DNA of 64,000 bases from Anolis sagrei. Taxonomy: Eukaryota > Chordata > Lepidosauria > Squamata > Anolidae. The notes below the pieces were generated by a model, which saw only the letters and a list, made by a program, of their open reading frames with translations, did no database searches and had not been told where the DNA came from. The number at the start of each line of letters is the position of its first letter. Positions within the stretch are counted from its first letter, which is position 1. The stretch lies in contig NC_090022.1 in NCBI RefSeq assembly GCF_037176765.1, positions 75,269,209-75,333,208 on the forward strand. The letters are read 5' to 3'. A program made the translations under genes and the position numbers. Below, piece after piece: positions 19,970 to 31,600 of this stretch.

Positions 19970-20316
19970 ACTGTCTACAGCCACAGTATTACAAATAGTA
20001 TATCAGCTTCTTGGAAATTAAGTTCAAGTTGCCTTGAAAACATGGTTCATATTCTAGATCTAACAAATTCCTAAGAAGAGGAACTCCAAATATACGCATG
20101 CCTATGGAGCCAGTGTGGCATTGTACTTTGAGTGTTCACCTACAACTCTGGAGAACAGAATTTGAATTCCTGCCTGACCATGACTGTATCTAGACTGTAG
20201 AAACAATGCAGCAACCAGCCAGGGTTTGAAACCGTAGGCCATTAAATGCTAATCAAGTGGCAAATTGCAACATTCTCACATACCTCTAGCAGACAAAAGT
20301 TCTCTCCCGAACCCTG
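19970..20316. other. EMC3 5' intron, little seen
   Basis: Contains a short SINE-like fragment at about 20100-20185 ('gagccagtgtggcattgta'). Nothing else recognised. Confidence 0.4.
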
Positions 20317-20465
20317 GAGATTTCACAGATATATAAACCTCACTTACTTAGTTTCCAACAGACTCCTCAACCTCTGTGGATGCCTGCCATAGATGTGGGT
20401 GAAACGTCAGGAGACAATGTTTCTGGAACATGGCCATACAGCCCGGAAAACTCACAGCAACCCAA
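20317..20465. repeat. Right half of the long-TIR MITE
   Basis: Matches 5025-5164: 'ataaacctcactta...tagtttccaacagac' through 'gccatacagcccgg' and 'aaactcacagcaaccca'. The other arm is absent. Confidence 0.7.
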
Positions 20466-20479
20466 AGCAATTTATTACC

Positions 20480-20690
20480 ACTTGAACTGCTATGGCTCAA
20501 CCCTATGGAATCATGGGAGTTGTAGTTTTAGAAAGCCTTGAGATGCCTCTGCCAAACAGTGCTGGTGCCTCCGCAAACTACAGCTCCCAGGATTTCACAG
20601 CATGGAGCCATGGCAGTTAAAGTGGAGTCGCACTGCATTCATTTTACAGTGTCAAAGTGGCAAATGGAAACGTATAGGGTGAGCTTGAGC
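20480..20690. repeat. MITE-like fragment, relative of 190-330
   Basis: Shares 'ctacagctcccaggatttc' and 'atggcagttaaagtgg' type phrases with the window's left edge. Confidence 0.4.
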
Positions 20691-20741
20691 AAGTCACACT
20701 CTCTGTCTTGGGAAACTCTGGGATAGGTTCATGTTACACAG

Positions 20742-20892
20742 AGGGCCCTTCTGGACAGGCCCTATATCCCAGGATGTGCGCTCAGGTTTTCTGCCTTAAC
20801 CTGGATTATATAAATCCCTAAGGCCAAATAATCTAGAACAAACAGAAAATCTAGGATCGGGGCTAGGATATCAGGGCTGTCTGGAAGGGCCC
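20742..20892. repeat. Short MITE with 20-bp inverted ends
   Basis: 'agggcccttctggacaggcc' at left answers 'gggctgtctggaagggccc' at right. Non-coding. A related element is at 57668-57840. Confidence 0.65.
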
Positions 20893-21189
20893 CGCATCCC
20901 TATAAGTCTGAAACGATTTGAAAGTATAAGACAAAACCCAGATTCTTCTTTTAAAAAAAGAACATTCTAGCCACGTTTTTAAAAAAGCAGACCCTGAGGG
21001 TTGTGAGCATGAGCACTGAACGTTAGTTTTAATTGGCCTTTAGAGAAGCCTAAGGCTGGAGAAAATAGATACTTGGCACTAACAGACAACGGTCGAGGAG
21101 AAACGGCCTGAAGAAGAAAGGAAGCTCAGGCCCAAAACTTGGGATGGAAAAAAAACTATACAAGGATGTTGGCGTTTCTGGGGCGAGTG

Positions 21190-21700
21190 TGAGCTGCCTT
21201 GAAGGGCCCCAGGGAGCCTAAGCCGGCCTTCAGAGGAGGGGTTTCCAGGGCAACGGGGCCTTTCGGGACCCTCCACGCCTCCCTCCCCGTGACCCCGAGG
21301 AAGGGGAAGACAGGGCGGGAATTGGCGCCTCGCCTCCCTTCCTTCGGGGCACCCCGGAGGGGACAAACACCTCGAGGCTCTCCCTCTTCTCAGGAAAGGA
21401 AGCCCCAAGCCTTTTCCCCCGAGGAGAGGGAAATGCCGCCCCCCAAATGCGGCTGCCCCACTTGCCTCGCCAGCCCCGACCTGGTCCCGTTTCACACTTC
21501 CGGGAGCATCGGGTGATGTCGTCACGGAGCGCCCGGCTGTGCGCTGTGATTGGTGACGTCACCGCCGTGCGCCAGCGAGGCGGAGCTTGACGAGGCGGGA
21601 GAATTTGAGAGCGAGGCGGAGGCGCGGCTTTGGCGGCCTTTCCCTGAGGAAGGAAGGATCCCTCGGGGCGATCAGGTAGGGTGGCGGCTGACTGGACGGC
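21190..21700. promoter_or_regulatory. GC-rich bidirectional EMC3/FANCD2 promoter
   Basis: The only strongly CpG-rich stretch outside mobile elements. It separates EMC3 (-) from FANCD2 (+). Sites seen: an ETS/GABPA-type CACTTCCGG at 21495-21503; an inverted CCAAT box (ATTGG) at 21549-21553; a perfect CRE TGACGTCA at 21554-21561 abutting it; and GGCGGGA-type E2F-like sites at 21593-21605. There is no TATA box. In human these two genes are also divergent. A possible EMC3 non-coding exon donor lies near 21462 (GAG then GCAAGT on -). Confidence 0.75.
21605..21675 (+). other. FANCD2: Candidate FANCD2 non-coding exon 1
   Basis: A donor CAG/GTAGGG follows 21675 in the GC-rich block, and the next FANCD2 exon (25585) begins after an acceptor and carries the ATG at 25606. 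The transcription start is a guess. Confidence 0.45.
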
Positions 21701-21769
21701 CCCTCGCCTTGGCCTAGCTCTCGTCTGGCAAGTGGGACCAAAGCGTTAGAGGTGGGGGCTGAAATGTTA

Positions 21770-22093
21770 GGGAAAGGTTTTCCCCTGACATTAAGTCTAG
21801 TCGTGTCCGACTCTGGGAGCTGGTACTCATCTCCATTTCTAAGCCGAAGAGCCGGCGTTGCCCGTAGACACCTCCAAGGTCATGTGGCCGGCATGACTGC
21901 ATGGAGCGCCTTTACCTTCCCGCCGGAGCGGTACCTATTGATCTACTCACATTTGCATGTTTTCGAACTGCTAGGTTGGCAGAAGCTGGGGCTGACAGCG
22001 GAAGCTCACTCCACCTTCCGGATTCGAACCTGCAACCTTTCGGTCAACAAGCTTAGCAGCTCAGTGGTTTAACCCACTGCACCACCGGGGGCT
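21770..22093 (-). repeat. Long-body tRNA SINE with 11-bp TSD
   Basis: The tRNA-like head is on the - strand at the right end ('ctcagtggtttaacccactg' on +, 'gattcgaacctgcaac'). The direct duplication CTGAAATGTTA at 21759-21769 and 22094-22104 shows intact boundaries. Located in FANCD2 intron 1. Confidence 0.9.
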
Positions 22094-22289
22094 CTGAAAT
22101 GTTACATAAGAGTAATATGTGATATAAGAGTAATACTAATAATATGGAACTCATAATTTTATGCCTTATGCGTTTCTCCTCAAGGCCCGAGGCAGGGTTG
22201 CAATATAGGTGAAGTACATTGATTAAAAAAATAAAACCAATCGAACACACAAGACATAGAAACAAGATCAAAACATACTCAAATCACAT

Positions 22290-22328
22290 AGGTCCCATCT
22301 ACACTGAACATTTAATGCAGTTTCAAAC
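22290..22328. repeat. MITE end, possibly split by later insertions
   Basis: 'ccatctacactgaacattta' followed by 'atgcagtttcaaac' is an approximate inverted match to 25135-25182 ('gtttgaactgcattaaatg'). These may be the two ends of one element pried apart by the SINE, Bov-B and CR1 between. Confidence 0.4.
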
Positions 22329-22329
22329 C

Positions 22330-24565
22330 TATGGCGCAGTGGGTTAAACCCTTGTGCCGGCAGGACTGAAGACTGACAGGACGTAGGTTCGAATCCATGG
22401 AGAGCGCGAATGAGCTCCCGCTGTCAGCTCCAGCTCCATATGCAGGGACATGCACAAGGATGGTGTTGTTGTTCATTCGTTCAGTCGTCTCCGACTCTTC
22501 ATGACCTCATGGACCAGCCCACGCCAGAGCTCCCTGTCGGCCGTCACCACCCCCAGCTCCTTCAAGGTCAGTCCAGTCACTTCAAGGATGCCATCCATTC
22601 ATCTTGCCCTTGGCCGGCCCCTCTTCCTTTTGCCTTCCACTTTCCCCAGCATAATTGTCTTCTCTAGGCTTTGCTGTCTCCTCATGATGTGGCCAAAGTA
22701 CTTCAACTTTGTCTCTAGTATCTTTCCCTCCAGTGAGCAGCCGGGCTTTATTTCCTGGAGGATGGACTGGTTGGATCTTCTCGCAGTCCAAGGCACTCTC
22801 AGAACTTTCCTGCAGCACCACAGCTCAAAAGCATCGATCTTCCTTTGCTCAGCCTTCCCTAAGGTCCAGCTCTCACATCCGTAGGTTACTACAGGGAATA
22901 CCATGGCTTTGACTAGGCGGATCTTTGTTGCCAGTCTGATGTCTCTACTCTTTACTATTTTATCGAGACTGGACATTGCTCTCCTCCCAAGAAGTAAACG
23001 TCTTCTGATTTCCTGGCCACAGTCTACATCTGCAGTAATCTTTGCGCCTAGAAATACAAAGTCTGTCACGGCCTCCACATTTTCTCCCTCTATTTCCCAG
23101 TTGTCAATCATTCTTGTTGCCATAATCTTGGTTTTTTGTTTTTTTTGTTTTTTGTTTTTTTTGACGTTTAGCTGCAACCCAGCTTTTGCGCTTTCTTCTT
23201 TCACCTTGATTTCACCTCAGCTCCTCCTCGCTTTCGGCCATCAGAGTGGTGTCATCTGCATATCTGAGGTTGTTAATGTTTCTTCCAGCAATTTTCACCC
23301 CAGCTTTGCATTCATCAAGCCCCGCACATCGCATGATGTGTTCTGCATACAAGTTAAAAAGGTTGGGTGAGAGTATGCAGCCTTGCCGTACGCCTTTCCC
23401 AATCTTGAACCAGTCTGTTGTTCCGTGGTCAGTTCTGACTGTTGCTACTTGGTCCTTGTACAGATTCCTCAGGAGAGAGACAAGGTGGCTTGGTATGCCC
23501 ATCCCACCAAGAACTTGCCACAATTTATCATGATCCACACAGTCAAAGGCTTTAGAATAGTCAATGAAGCAGAAGTAGATGTTTTTCTGAAACTCCCTGC
23601 CTTTCTCCATTATCCAGCGGATATTGGCAATCTGGTCTCTCGTTCCTCTGCCTTTTCTAAACCCAGCTTGAACATCTGGCAACTCTCGCTTCATGTATTG
23701 CTGGAGTCTTCCTTGCAGGATCTTGAGCATTACCTTACTGGCATGAGAAATAAGGGCCACTGTACGGAAGTTGGAGCAGTCTTTCGCATTTCCCTTTTTT
23801 GGGGATATACGTTGATTTTTTCCAGTCTGATGGTCATTCTTGTGTTTTCCGTATTTGCTGGCATATGGCATGCATCACCTTGACAGCATCATCTTTTAAG
23901 ATTTTAAACAGTTCAGCTGGGATCCCATCGTCTCCTGCTGCCTTGTTGTTAGCAATGCTTCTTAAGGCCCATTCAACCTCACTCCTCAGGATGCCTGGTT
24001 CTAATTCATTCACCACACCGTCAAAACTATCCGCGATATTATTATCCTTCCTATACAGATCTTCTGTATAGTCTCGCCACCTTCTCTTGATCTCTTCAGC
24101 TTCTGTTAGGTCCCTATCATCTTTGTTTCTTATCATACCAATTTTTGCCTAAAATTTACCTCCAATGTTTCTAATTTTCTGGAAGAGGTCTCTTGTCCTT
24201 CCTATTCTGTTGTCTTCTTCCACTTCCATGCATTGCTTATTTAAAAATAGTTCCTTATCTCTTCTGGCTAACCTCTGGAATTGCGCATTTAACTGGGCAT
24301 ATCTCCCCTTATCACTGTTTCCTTTTGCTTTCCTCCTTTCTTGGGCTACTTCCAGTGTCTCAGCAGACAACCATTTTGCCTTCTTGGTTTTCTTTTTCTT
24401 TGGGACGTACTTTGTTGCCGCCTCCTGAACAATGGTAAAAACAAGGATGGTAAAACATCAAAAACATCTGGGCGTCCCCTGGGTGACGTCATTGCAGAAT
24501 GCCAATTCTCTCACACCAGAAGTGAGTTGCAGTTTCTCAAGTCACTCCTGACACGAAGAAAAAAA
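22330..24565 (+). repeat. SINE split by a Bov-B insertion
   Basis: The left half, 22330-22464, has the head ('ggcgcagtgggttaaaccc', 'ggttcgaatcc'). The right half, 24441-24565, has the tail ('gggcgtcccctgggtgacg' to 'ctcctgacacgaag'). The two halves join at the duplicated ACAAGGATGGT (22454-22464 and 24441-24451), matching the uninterrupted SINE at 11413-11682. Confidence 0.9.
22465..24440 (-). mobile_element. Bov-B (RTE) LINE, 5'-truncated
   Basis: Reading -, the frames give the Bov-B reverse transcriptase: GFRKGRGTRDQIANIRWIME, CFIDYSKAFDCVDHDKLW, GVRQGCILSPNLFNLY, NNLRYADDTTLMAESEEEL, then SCESWTLGKAEQRKIDAFEL and APWTARRSNQS-like text, ending with the 3' UTR at 22465. The endonuclease domain is missing. 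The remainder is spread over several frames, so it is disabled by multiple indels or stops. Catalytic YADD is retained. Bov-B is common in squamates and known for horizontal transfer. Confidence 0.9.
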
Positions 24566-24725
24566 CCCCCCAAAAAGCTGTATTGAAGAAAGTTCTTTCG
24601 CTGTACAGATGATTACACAGGAAATTCCGCAAACCAGTTTGAGGCCTAGATGGCAATTACAGAAACCACAAAGCTTTGATGCACATTAAGGGCTTTCTGT
24701 TACACATAACGGTGGGATCCAGGGT
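24566..24725. other. FANCD2 intron 1 spacer
   Basis: Short non-coding stretch between the split SINE and the CR1 fragment. Nothing recognised. Confidence 0.4.
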
Positions 24726-25122
24726 ATGGAGAACAAACTCCATGAGGGCTGGCTTAAAGAGCTGGGCATGTTTAGCTGCTGAGAGGAGACATGATGGCCA
24801 TGGATATATATATGAAGGGAAGTCATAGGGAGAAGGGAGTAGGATTGTTTTCTGCTGCCCTGGAAACCAGGACGCAAAGCAATGGCTTTAAACTACAGGG
24901 AAGGTGATTCCACCTGAACATGAGAAAAACTTCCTAACTGTGAGAGCTGTTCAGCAGTGGAACTCTCTGCCCTGGAGTGTGGTGGAGCTCCTTATTTGAA
25001 GGCTTTTAAGCAGAGGCTGGATGGCCATCTGTCAGGTGTGTTTTGAATGCGATTTTCCTGCTTCTTGGCAGGGGGTTGGACTGGATGGCCCATGAGGTCT
25101 CTTCCAACGCTATGATTCTGTT
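24726..25122 (+). repeat. CR1 LINE 3' fragment
   Basis: Shows 'cttaaagagctgggcatgtt', 'gaggagacatgatggccat', '...ctggatggccatctgtcag' and the terminal 'ggactggatggcccatgag...tatgattctg'. 5'-truncated; frames broken. Confidence 0.8.
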
Positions 25123-25189
25123 ATTTGTTGTGTGGCAGCTGCCGTTTGAACTGCATTAAATGTCAATATAGATGAGGCCACAACACACA

Positions 25190-25465
25190 CACATGTACAG
25201 ACATGCCTCTCCCTCATATACATGGATTCTGCCTCCATGGATTCAACCAAATGTTGGAAACATTTTAAAAAATTCAAGCAGTAAACTTTGATTTTGACAT
25301 TTTGTATAAAGAACATCAGTTTACTTTGTTATGTCTGTAATGGGACTTAAGCATCCATAGGTAGCAGTGTTTCTCAAACTCTGTTCCAAGTGTTTTGGAC
25401 TTCAGTGCCCAGAAATCCCAGCCAGCTTACTAGCTATAAGGAATTGTGGGAGATGAAGTCCAAAA
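25190..25465. repeat. Two degraded DNA-transposon-like fragments
   Basis: 25190-25320 resembles 59070-59180 ('tacatggattctgcctcca', 'gtaaactttgat'). 25362-25465 resembles the hAT MITE at 10744 ('cagtgtttctcaaactctg', 'cccagaaatcccagcc'). Both are old. Confidence 0.45.
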
Positions 25466-25605
25466 CATATTATGGTATCCAAAATATGGTATTTCTCTTT
25501 CTCTTTGTGACAACACTGTTTGCATTTTTTTAAAAACGTATCTTTCATGTGGATTTGTTTTCTTCCCCATTATGTCTGTAATAGGATACATCAGTGTCTA
25601 TTGTC

Positions 25606-28600
25606 ATGTATTCAAAACGAAAATTGTCAAAAACCAGTGCCCGTGGTGAAAATGTGATCGAAGAATTACCAAGTATGTCAAAAACTGTTTTATGTCATTT
25701 TCACTTTCTTTGGCAAAGCAGAAAGCCTACTATAGTTTTCAGTAATGTCCAGGAAAGGTAGATGACAGACAAAGAGGGCTGTTCTTTGTGGTTTTTCCCT
25801 GTTGAGGAATGTCCTTTTCTCAATAGTTATGACAACTGAATACTTGAAACTGTTTGCAGGCTCATAAAAATTACTTCCAAAGGAATGCTGTCTTTGCATC
25901 ATAAATTTTGAATATTATTCCTTGAGTGTGGAATCTTTTTGGTCAGTCAGGGACATCAGTAGTGAAGGGAGGAGGATTAATTTATTTTATATTTTATGCA
26001 GTTAATTTATTTATACTGTGCCTTTCTAAGGGGACTCAAGGCGACTAACAACCGCAAACTTTGATCAATTCAAAACAAAGCAAAATACACAAATTAAAAA
26101 ACAATTAAATAGTACTGCATGTGTTAGGTTAAAATACAGTTAAAATATATTAAATACAATTCAAATTGCCCCCTATCCTTCCCCAAATGCCTGTTGTCAG
26201 AGGAAAGTTTTGACCTACTTGCGGAAAACCAGCAGGGATGGAGCCTCCCACAAACAGGTTCATACCTGTGATTCCTGTGTTTAATTTCCTGTGTCTTATT
26301 ATTATTATTATTAACTTTATTTGTACCCTGCTAGCATCTCCCGAAGGACTCGATGCGGCTTACAAAGGCCAAGACCTCAAAACACAACATAACAATACAA
26401 CACCTAAAGCAAATTAAAAACAGTTAAAGCAATATTACACAACAAGCAATAAACAATACAACAAAGCATCAGTTTAGGGAGGTGTAGTACTGCACCTGGC
26501 AAGGAAGACCCCATATCCAAAAACAGTGAGAATATAGTAACCTTGGAGGATCTTAGAAGGATAGTGTCCTTTCTCTTCCTCCATAGCTGATATAAGAGCT
26601 ACAGCTTGGCCATGGCCCATTGTCTTTCCCATGTATTCCAAGCCTCTTGTTTTTGTGCTGCTGCTTTCTGGAAATTATACTTGTGTTTTTCACTAACCTG
26701 GGCAGATAACTGGATCTCATCCATGTTGCATTGTACTTTCAATACTCATTTAGCTCTTCGTAAGCACATTGTGATAAAAATGAGCAGCTGTCTTGTTCCT
26801 GAGCTGCAAGTCTGGGATTGCCCCTGATTTTGTGTTTCATGTTTAAACATGGTTTAAAACCAGAGACAATACTTTCTCTCCTGTTCGACCATGAATTTTG
26901 CCTGGCTATGCTGGTATAAAGCTAGCATGACATAAGGTAAAGGTAAAGGTTTCCCCCTGACATTAAGTCCAGTCGTGTCCAACTCTGGGGGTTGGTGCTC
27001 ATCTCCATTTCTAAGCCAAAGAACTGGCGTTGTCTGTAGACACCTCCAAGATCATGTGGCCGGCATGACTGCATGGAGTGCCGTTACCTTCCTGCCAGAG
27101 CTATTGATCTATTCACATTTGCATGTTTTTAAACTGGTAGATAGGGGCTGACAGCAGGAGCTCACGCCGCTGCCCAGATTAGAACCTGCACCCTTTCAGT
27201 CAACAAGTTCAGCAATTCAGTGGTTTAACCCACTGCACCACTGGCATGACATAATGATTTGAATTTTGGACTATGACTCTTAAAGACCAGGGATTGAATC
27301 CCTGCTTGGCCATGAAAACTATTAGGTGATCTTGGGAAAGTCACACGTTCTCAACTCCAGAAAACTCTGTGATAGGGTCTCCATAAGTGGCTACAACTTG
27401 AAGGCACACAAGAACTATCATAGGGCATATAAGAGACTGGCAACTTATGTCTCTTTAGATACTATTGGTCTACAGATCCCAAAGTGTATTTATTAAGAAG
27501 TACAATCTAGCAGTTTAGTTAAGTACTTTGATGCTTTATTGATGTCAGCCAAATCCTTTTCAGTTTGCAGAACGATAACAGTTACTTTCAGTTTGTAGCA
27601 CCAATTCATAAGTTATGCAAATGTTTTGTCAAGTTCTGTTTTCATTTTCAGTAGTATCTACTGCTGGCATTTCTCAGATATTGTCCTGAAATATGCAGCT
27701 TGTTTTTGTTTGTTACTTGATTTTCTTGACATGAAAGTTACTTTTTGAATTTATTTATTTGTATAAAGAATCACCTCTCACATGCATTACATTTGTCTCA
27801 TGCAAGTAATGTTTCCATCTTAGAAGCAAAAAGGTCTCGGGTCTCTGGCAAGAAAATATCTGTTCCTCAAGATGGAGTTATAGAGTTACACAATGTCTTT
27901 GGGCAGCTCCTTAAGTCTGCAGGGATAACCCTGAAAGCTGGAGAAAGACAGAATGAAATAGGTATGGACTGTTGTGATGTGCTTCCTTGACAGATCTCAT
28001 ATCTAATAATTGGGCAGGAAAAAAATGTAACTGAAAGTTTTTATTTTCAAGTGACAGTAATTCTAGCAACATTTGTCAACAGTTCTGGAGTAATGCTTTA
28101 TTCTTGACTATTAAAATTTAATTACATTTTGTGCTAGAATATACTCAGATAGGCAGAGTAGAATTTTGCGTGTGTGTGTGTGAGAGAGAGCAGGGCGCGG
28201 GATATGCTATCCCTGTTTTTGCAACCAAGGCAGAGAACAAAAACAAGTAGCTTATCAGCTCCCTGCTGATGAAAGGTGTGGGCTGAATGACATTAAAAAT
28301 AGTGGCAGAGATGCTGAAAGATTACATTGGGAAAATAATTATCTTGAAAGAGGTCCCCTAAGACTATTTATTCATATATATTTGCCTAGGATGACAGGTG
28401 TGTATGCATGTATTATAATTTTTAAGGATCTTCATACTTTTTTTCCTATGTGCCATGCAAGAAGGTTCATGAGCAGAAGTAGCATAGCCAATTTGAATAG
28501 ACACTAGAGGTTTTTGTTCTTGCTGACTGCAGGAATGCAGGCTTAACATATGTTACCATAGATTTCCTGTGCCTTTTACAGTTTTAGGATAGGGAAAGAT

Positions 28601-31600
28601 TCAACAGGTGCAGCATTTCTATCTTAGTTCTCATACTTTTCTTGCTGGGCTCCTTTGCTTTTAGTCACTCTACGTAAAAGTTCAGTGAATGAAGCTTTGC
28701 CCCACTGGGCAGAATTCAGAAGTTCTGGTTATGACTTTTAAAGGGCCTAAACAGCTTGGGTGCTTAAAAGGATGTGTCTCCCAAATGAGCTGTACATAAT
28801 TTTAAGATGTTTCGGAGAGGGCTTGAGCTTGAATAGTGTCCCACTAACATCACAGGCACATCCAGTGAAGACATAGGAGACAGCTTTCTTTCTATGGGCT
28901 ATGTAAATCCCTCCCAAAGGAGGCCTGACTGGCCCCTCTGCTCTTTTCCCTGGCAAGAAATAAATCTTCATATTTATTTATTTATTACATACATTTCTAT
29001 CCCGCCCTTCTCCCCACAAGGGGACTCAGGGCGGCCTTACATAAGCATCCAATGATGCTATCAACATATAAACCTATAAAATAACAATTAAAACAGTAAA
29101 ATCCATTTAAAGCATTATACAGATTCAACAATAAATTCATTAACAATAAATTAACATGACGGTCCTTCATATTTAGACAGACCTTCAGCCTTAGCTGGTT
29201 GCACTATGGGTGTGCTGTTTTCAGTTAATATTCAACATTTTACACTATGAACTCCGTATCCCTGGGACCAGTATCCATGGTTCTGTTTATTCATCTGATG
29301 AAATATGTGCTCTGTAAGCACTTTGAAAGTGCTCCAATGTGACTATGATATTCTTGGGTCAGAAATCCTTCATTTCAATGAAGTTCTCAAAAACCCGGGA
29401 ATGTATCCCCTGGCTATACAGGAGTCATACTGCATATGATTTACTTTTTTTGAATTATGTTTTTAAATAATGTTTTGATTGAATTGATAGTTAATGCTGT
29501 TTTAATTTTGTTTTGATCTAATCAATAGTCATTGTTGCTTCAGATATTTTCTTTTAACTTAAATAGTAAGACACTTTCAATCCCATAGAATTGGTAGAAA
29601 TATAGATCAAATAAGTTAATTGTGCCTTTCTCATAGCTGTGGATGGAGCCATTTTCCAGAAGAAGTTGCATCAAGCTTTGAGAAAGCATCCTTCTTATCC
29701 ACAGGTAGGAAAATACCTTCATTTGATGTCCCTAAAATTAATTCTTACCCACAAAAGCTAGGAGTTTGGAAGAGAGAGCACAGTGCTCTTCATCAACTAA
29801 ATCTGTGATGGCGAACCTATGACATGCATGTCAGCACTGACACACATAGCCATTTTCGATGACATGCGGCCACATACAGAGAAGTATGGGGCTGCATGCG
29901 AAGAAGGACGTTTCATCCTCGGCTCCTGCACAGCCAGGTGCAGGAGCCAAGGATGAAACATTTGCTGTAGTGTGGTATAGACACTCTGTGCCGGAGGTCT
30001 GTAGGCCAAAACAACAGAACTCCAGCACAGAGCATCTAGTTCTGGGACTTTCGGTTAGGCCGTTAGGGGATCTTTGACCTCATGTCCAGCCAGCGGAATG
30101 CTGCGGGGATGCACCTCTGGGGGCACTGTGATTGCCATTACCAGCAACCACATAACCACAGCAACCATCATCCAATCTACTGTTCTGGGATGTCATGGAT
30201 TTCTAATTGGCCATCATTACTGAGATAAGTGAGGGGAGGCTGGAAGAAGTAAGGGCCTGTGCTATGGGTGCCATTTCCCACCATTAGAAATAGTGGCAGC
30301 CATCTTAATTTACATAAGGAACACCATTTTGCAGCATAGTGCAGACTCCATTTCACTCTATTACTGTTGTACATCCTTATTAAGTCCCATTTCTGCTTAT
30401 TAACCACGTCATTTCCCTAAAAGACAGTTACATGTGCTGGGTTGTTGTGGTACTGCAGATATTTTAGCTTCTTTCAGCCCCAGCCAGTATAGCCTGTGCT
30501 CAGAGATTATGGGAGTTACAATAAAAAAAAACCATTTTAAAGGCCACAGTTACCTGCCTTGACTTAAATGAAAGCGAGTCATCTAATATTTGAAATATTT
30601 GATTTCTTCCTCGTGTAGTCTGTGAAATGCGCACTAATGGGTTTCTGTGCGCATGCGCAGTGATTTCGGAACATTCTAGATGAAAAGATTTTAGGCGGGA
30701 GTCCCGCCCACCCTCCCAATGGTATAAAAGGCAGTAGGCGGAGTTCCGCTTCAGTTCTTCTTTCCGCGCGACAGCAGAAGCATTTCGGACTTTCCTCTCT
30801 GTTTACTTACCTTGTTATCGACTCGGACTCCTCTCGACGATCCTCCATTCTCCTACCCTCGACAACGGACTGATTACGGACAGGCTAGCATGTCGGCTTT
30901 ATCTTTTAAAAAGTGTTCGGCTTGTGGAGTTAATCTCCCAGAAGCCGATAGACACAATAAGTGTCTTTTGTGCCTGGGGGAAGCCCATAATCGCTCTGCA
31001 TGTGAGATCTGCAGAGGCTTCACATCTCGGGCCCAAAAGAGCAGGGACTCCCGTCTTAAAGCTCTTTTATATGAGCAGGCACTGGCCCCTGAAGAGACTC
31101 GCCAAGCCGCGCTTAGTCTCTCTCGGCAGCCCTCACCCTCCCCCCTCTCCGGGGAGCGGCCGGGCTCCTCTTCCATGCAGCTGGAAGAAAACCCTGCGGC
31201 CGGGACTCCTCCCCTTGGGGACGAGCCGCCGCCGAAAAGACCCAGGGTCTCCAAGCAAACTGCTCATAAGAGCAAGTCAAAGGAGAAACAAAATAAGAAA
31301 AAGGGACGGCAACTCTCTGGCATGCAGCCCCTGAGTCCTCCCACGCTGGCACCGCCGGCCCAGCTGCTTGAGCTCTCGCCCACGGAGCAAACCGCACAGC
31401 TCCTGGAGCTTCAGGAGCCCCCGGAGCTTCTTCCGATTGAGCTCCTCAACTCCCAGGCCGAGCCTAACCTCCCCTCTTCCCCCTCCCTCCTCCAGCCTGC
31501 CCAACCTCCCAGAGAACAACCTTCCTCCCCGGTACCGGCCCCTCCCACCTCTCAGGCAGAACGTGGCCATTCTCGGCCGAGCCGCTCCAGGCGGCGGTCC

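Larger units (their letters stand above)
25673..27823. other. FANCD2 intron 2 with repeats
   Basis: Reverse L2-like 3' tails are at about 25985-26150 ('ttatttatactgtgccttt') and about 26295-26480 ((ATT)n, then 'aactttatttgtaccctgc'). SINEs are listed separately. No other gene seen. Confidence 0.5.

Noticed and set aside
19752-20074. Short frames over the LINE leader
   Set aside because: They overlap the structured 5' leader on both strands and match no protein I know.
21079-21525. 148-codon frame in the GC-rich promoter
   Set aside because: GC-rich DNA yields long chance frames on both strands here; no homology, and the region is the shared promoter and 5' UTR.
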